Below, in pieces: positions 23,907 through 24,406 of a stretch of 24,406 bases of DNA; within the stretch, counting starts at the first letter, position 1, and every line of letters begins with the position of its first letter. This stretch comes from Candidatus Abyssobacteria bacterium SURF_5 (GTDB lineage Bacteria > Abyssobacteria > SURF-5): positions 1-24,406 of the forward strand of contig QZKU01000131.1 of NCBI GenBank assembly GCA_003598085.1, given 5' to 3'. The notes beneath the pieces are model-generated. The model was not told where the DNA came from. It was given only the letters and a program-made list of their open reading frames with translations, and searched no databases. The translations under genes and the position numbers were made by a program.

Positions 23907-24310
23907 ACTCGGCTCGACTGCGGGCACACGGATTTTTCATGAGCCTGCCCCGGACCCCGATCAGGTGCCATTCCTGCTCCGCCTGCGTTCGGGGCTCGAC
24001 CCCGCTGCCGCCAGGCATCCGGAATACGCGGCCCCAGCCATGCCTGCCACGCGTCTCGCGTGGTCATTTCAAACTTCCTCTTCTTCCTTCACCACGAATT
24101 CCGCGAATTGATCGAATTCTTGAAACCACAGATAAACACAGATGCACACCGATTTTTTCGTGTCATTCCCGCAGGCCTTAAAGCTTGCCCCGGACCTGAT
24201 CCGGGGCGGGAATCCAGAACACGCGGCTTCAGCCGCATCATTCTAACCTTCCTCTTTTGTCATTCTGAGCGAGCGCGAAGAATCTCTCTTTTCGGAACAC
24301 GAATTTGACG
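23907..24310. repeat. Gene-free block of several dispersed intergenic repeat families
   Basis: No credible gene. Two diverged copies of one palindromic repeat lie in tandem (about 23940-24085, degraded, and 24163-24262). The second has ATTCCCGC/GCGGGAAT arms (24165-24172, 24206-24213) around the hairpin CCCCGGA-CCTGA-TCCGGGG (24188-24206). Both share ACGCGGC and a CTTCCTCTT tail. Between them (about 24092-24152) is a tract of CACGAATT and ACCACAGATAAACACAGAT type. At 24259-24286 lies a CATTCTGAGCGAGCGCGAAG repeat. Such units are common in intergenic DNA of many uncultured bacteria. Confidence 0.7.
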
Positions 24311-24313
24311 GAT

Positions 24314-24406
24314 GTGCGCCAAGGAAGCATACAAGTTCTTACCAGTGAAAGTCTGGTCTGGACAAAGGGTAGCCGCCAGTCCAGCACCGAATCTCACATG
24401 TAGGGA
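24314..24406 (+). mobile_element. Possible 5' end of a group II intron, cut by the window edge
   Basis: The sequence starts GTGCG (24314-24318), the 5' consensus of group II introns. It goes on to a stem-loop ACCAG-TGAAAGT-CTGGT (24341-24357) of the GUGAAAGUC kind seen in intron domain I, and then a stem CTGGAC/GTCCAG (24358-24384). No reverse transcriptase is visible because the window ends. Tentative. Confidence 0.35.

Noticed and set aside
22509-23927. 472-residue minus-strand open frame
   Set aside because: Exact shadow of the class III aminotransferase on the other strand; composition rich in His, Arg and Asp, with no recognisable motifs.
23732-24308. Open frames in the 3' repeat block
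   Set aside because: They run through palindromic noncoding repeats and show no protein family features.
1-24406. CRISPR arrays, tRNA or rRNA genes, toxin-antitoxin pairs, defence islands
   Set aside because: No regularly spaced repeats, no tRNA cloverleaf with conserved arms and no rRNA segments were seen. The two-hairpin repeat looks cloverleaf-like but lacks tRNA features.

Overview
The window is a gene-dense, moderately GC-rich bacterial chromosome segment. Almost every gene lies on the + strand; the only convincing minus-strand gene is a small glutaredoxin. A bacillithiol enzyme (BshC), an anaerobe-like biotin synthase, two iron-sulfur proteins inside the biotin operon, cleaved signal peptides and a polysaccharide deacetylase of the PEP-CTERM type together suggest an anaerobic or facultative, probably diderm bacterium from a poorly cultured lineage. 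I cannot name the phylum from sequence alone.

Layout. (1) 1-3248: a promoter, then pyruvate kinase and bshC, 3 nt apart. (2) 3336-9187: a biotin operon, bioB-bioF-X-Y-bioD-bioA. It is preceded by a BirA-type operator overlapping a sigma70-like promoter. X (two [4Fe-4S] motifs plus an unrecognised domain) and Y (Cys-rich, unrecognised) are not standard biotin genes. They sit tightly coupled between bioF and bioD. BioB itself has altered auxiliary-cluster ligands. (3) 9260-12731: a cell-surface polysaccharide group (GNAT acyltransferase, GT2, DUF2304, polysaccharide deacetylase) with a MITE-like element between the first two genes. (4) 12774-18673: a signalling group made of a secreted/membrane vWA protein with a cytosolic FHA-like region, a tiny membrane-anchored zinc-ribbon protein, a Ser/Thr kinase with a periplasmic PQQ-type propeller, and a secreted alkaline phosphatase. 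(5) 18698-20384: glutaredoxin (-) and a major facilitator transporter (+), transcribed divergently. (6) 20400-23906: two class III aminotransferases flanking a VOC-fold protein, with a partial second copy of the MITE-like element between the first two. (7) 23907-24406: no gene; several families of dispersed intergenic repeats, ending in what may be the 5' end of a group II intron cut by the window edge.

The strongest candidate for something undescribed is the X-Y pair in the BirA-controlled biotin operon beside a biotin synthase whose auxiliary-cluster ligands depart from the E. coli type. The vWA/FHA-like plus kinase/PQQ membrane pair is the second. Many automatic start calls in this window are too far upstream. 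I revised them where a promoter, ribosome-binding site, signal peptide or family N-terminus decided the matter.
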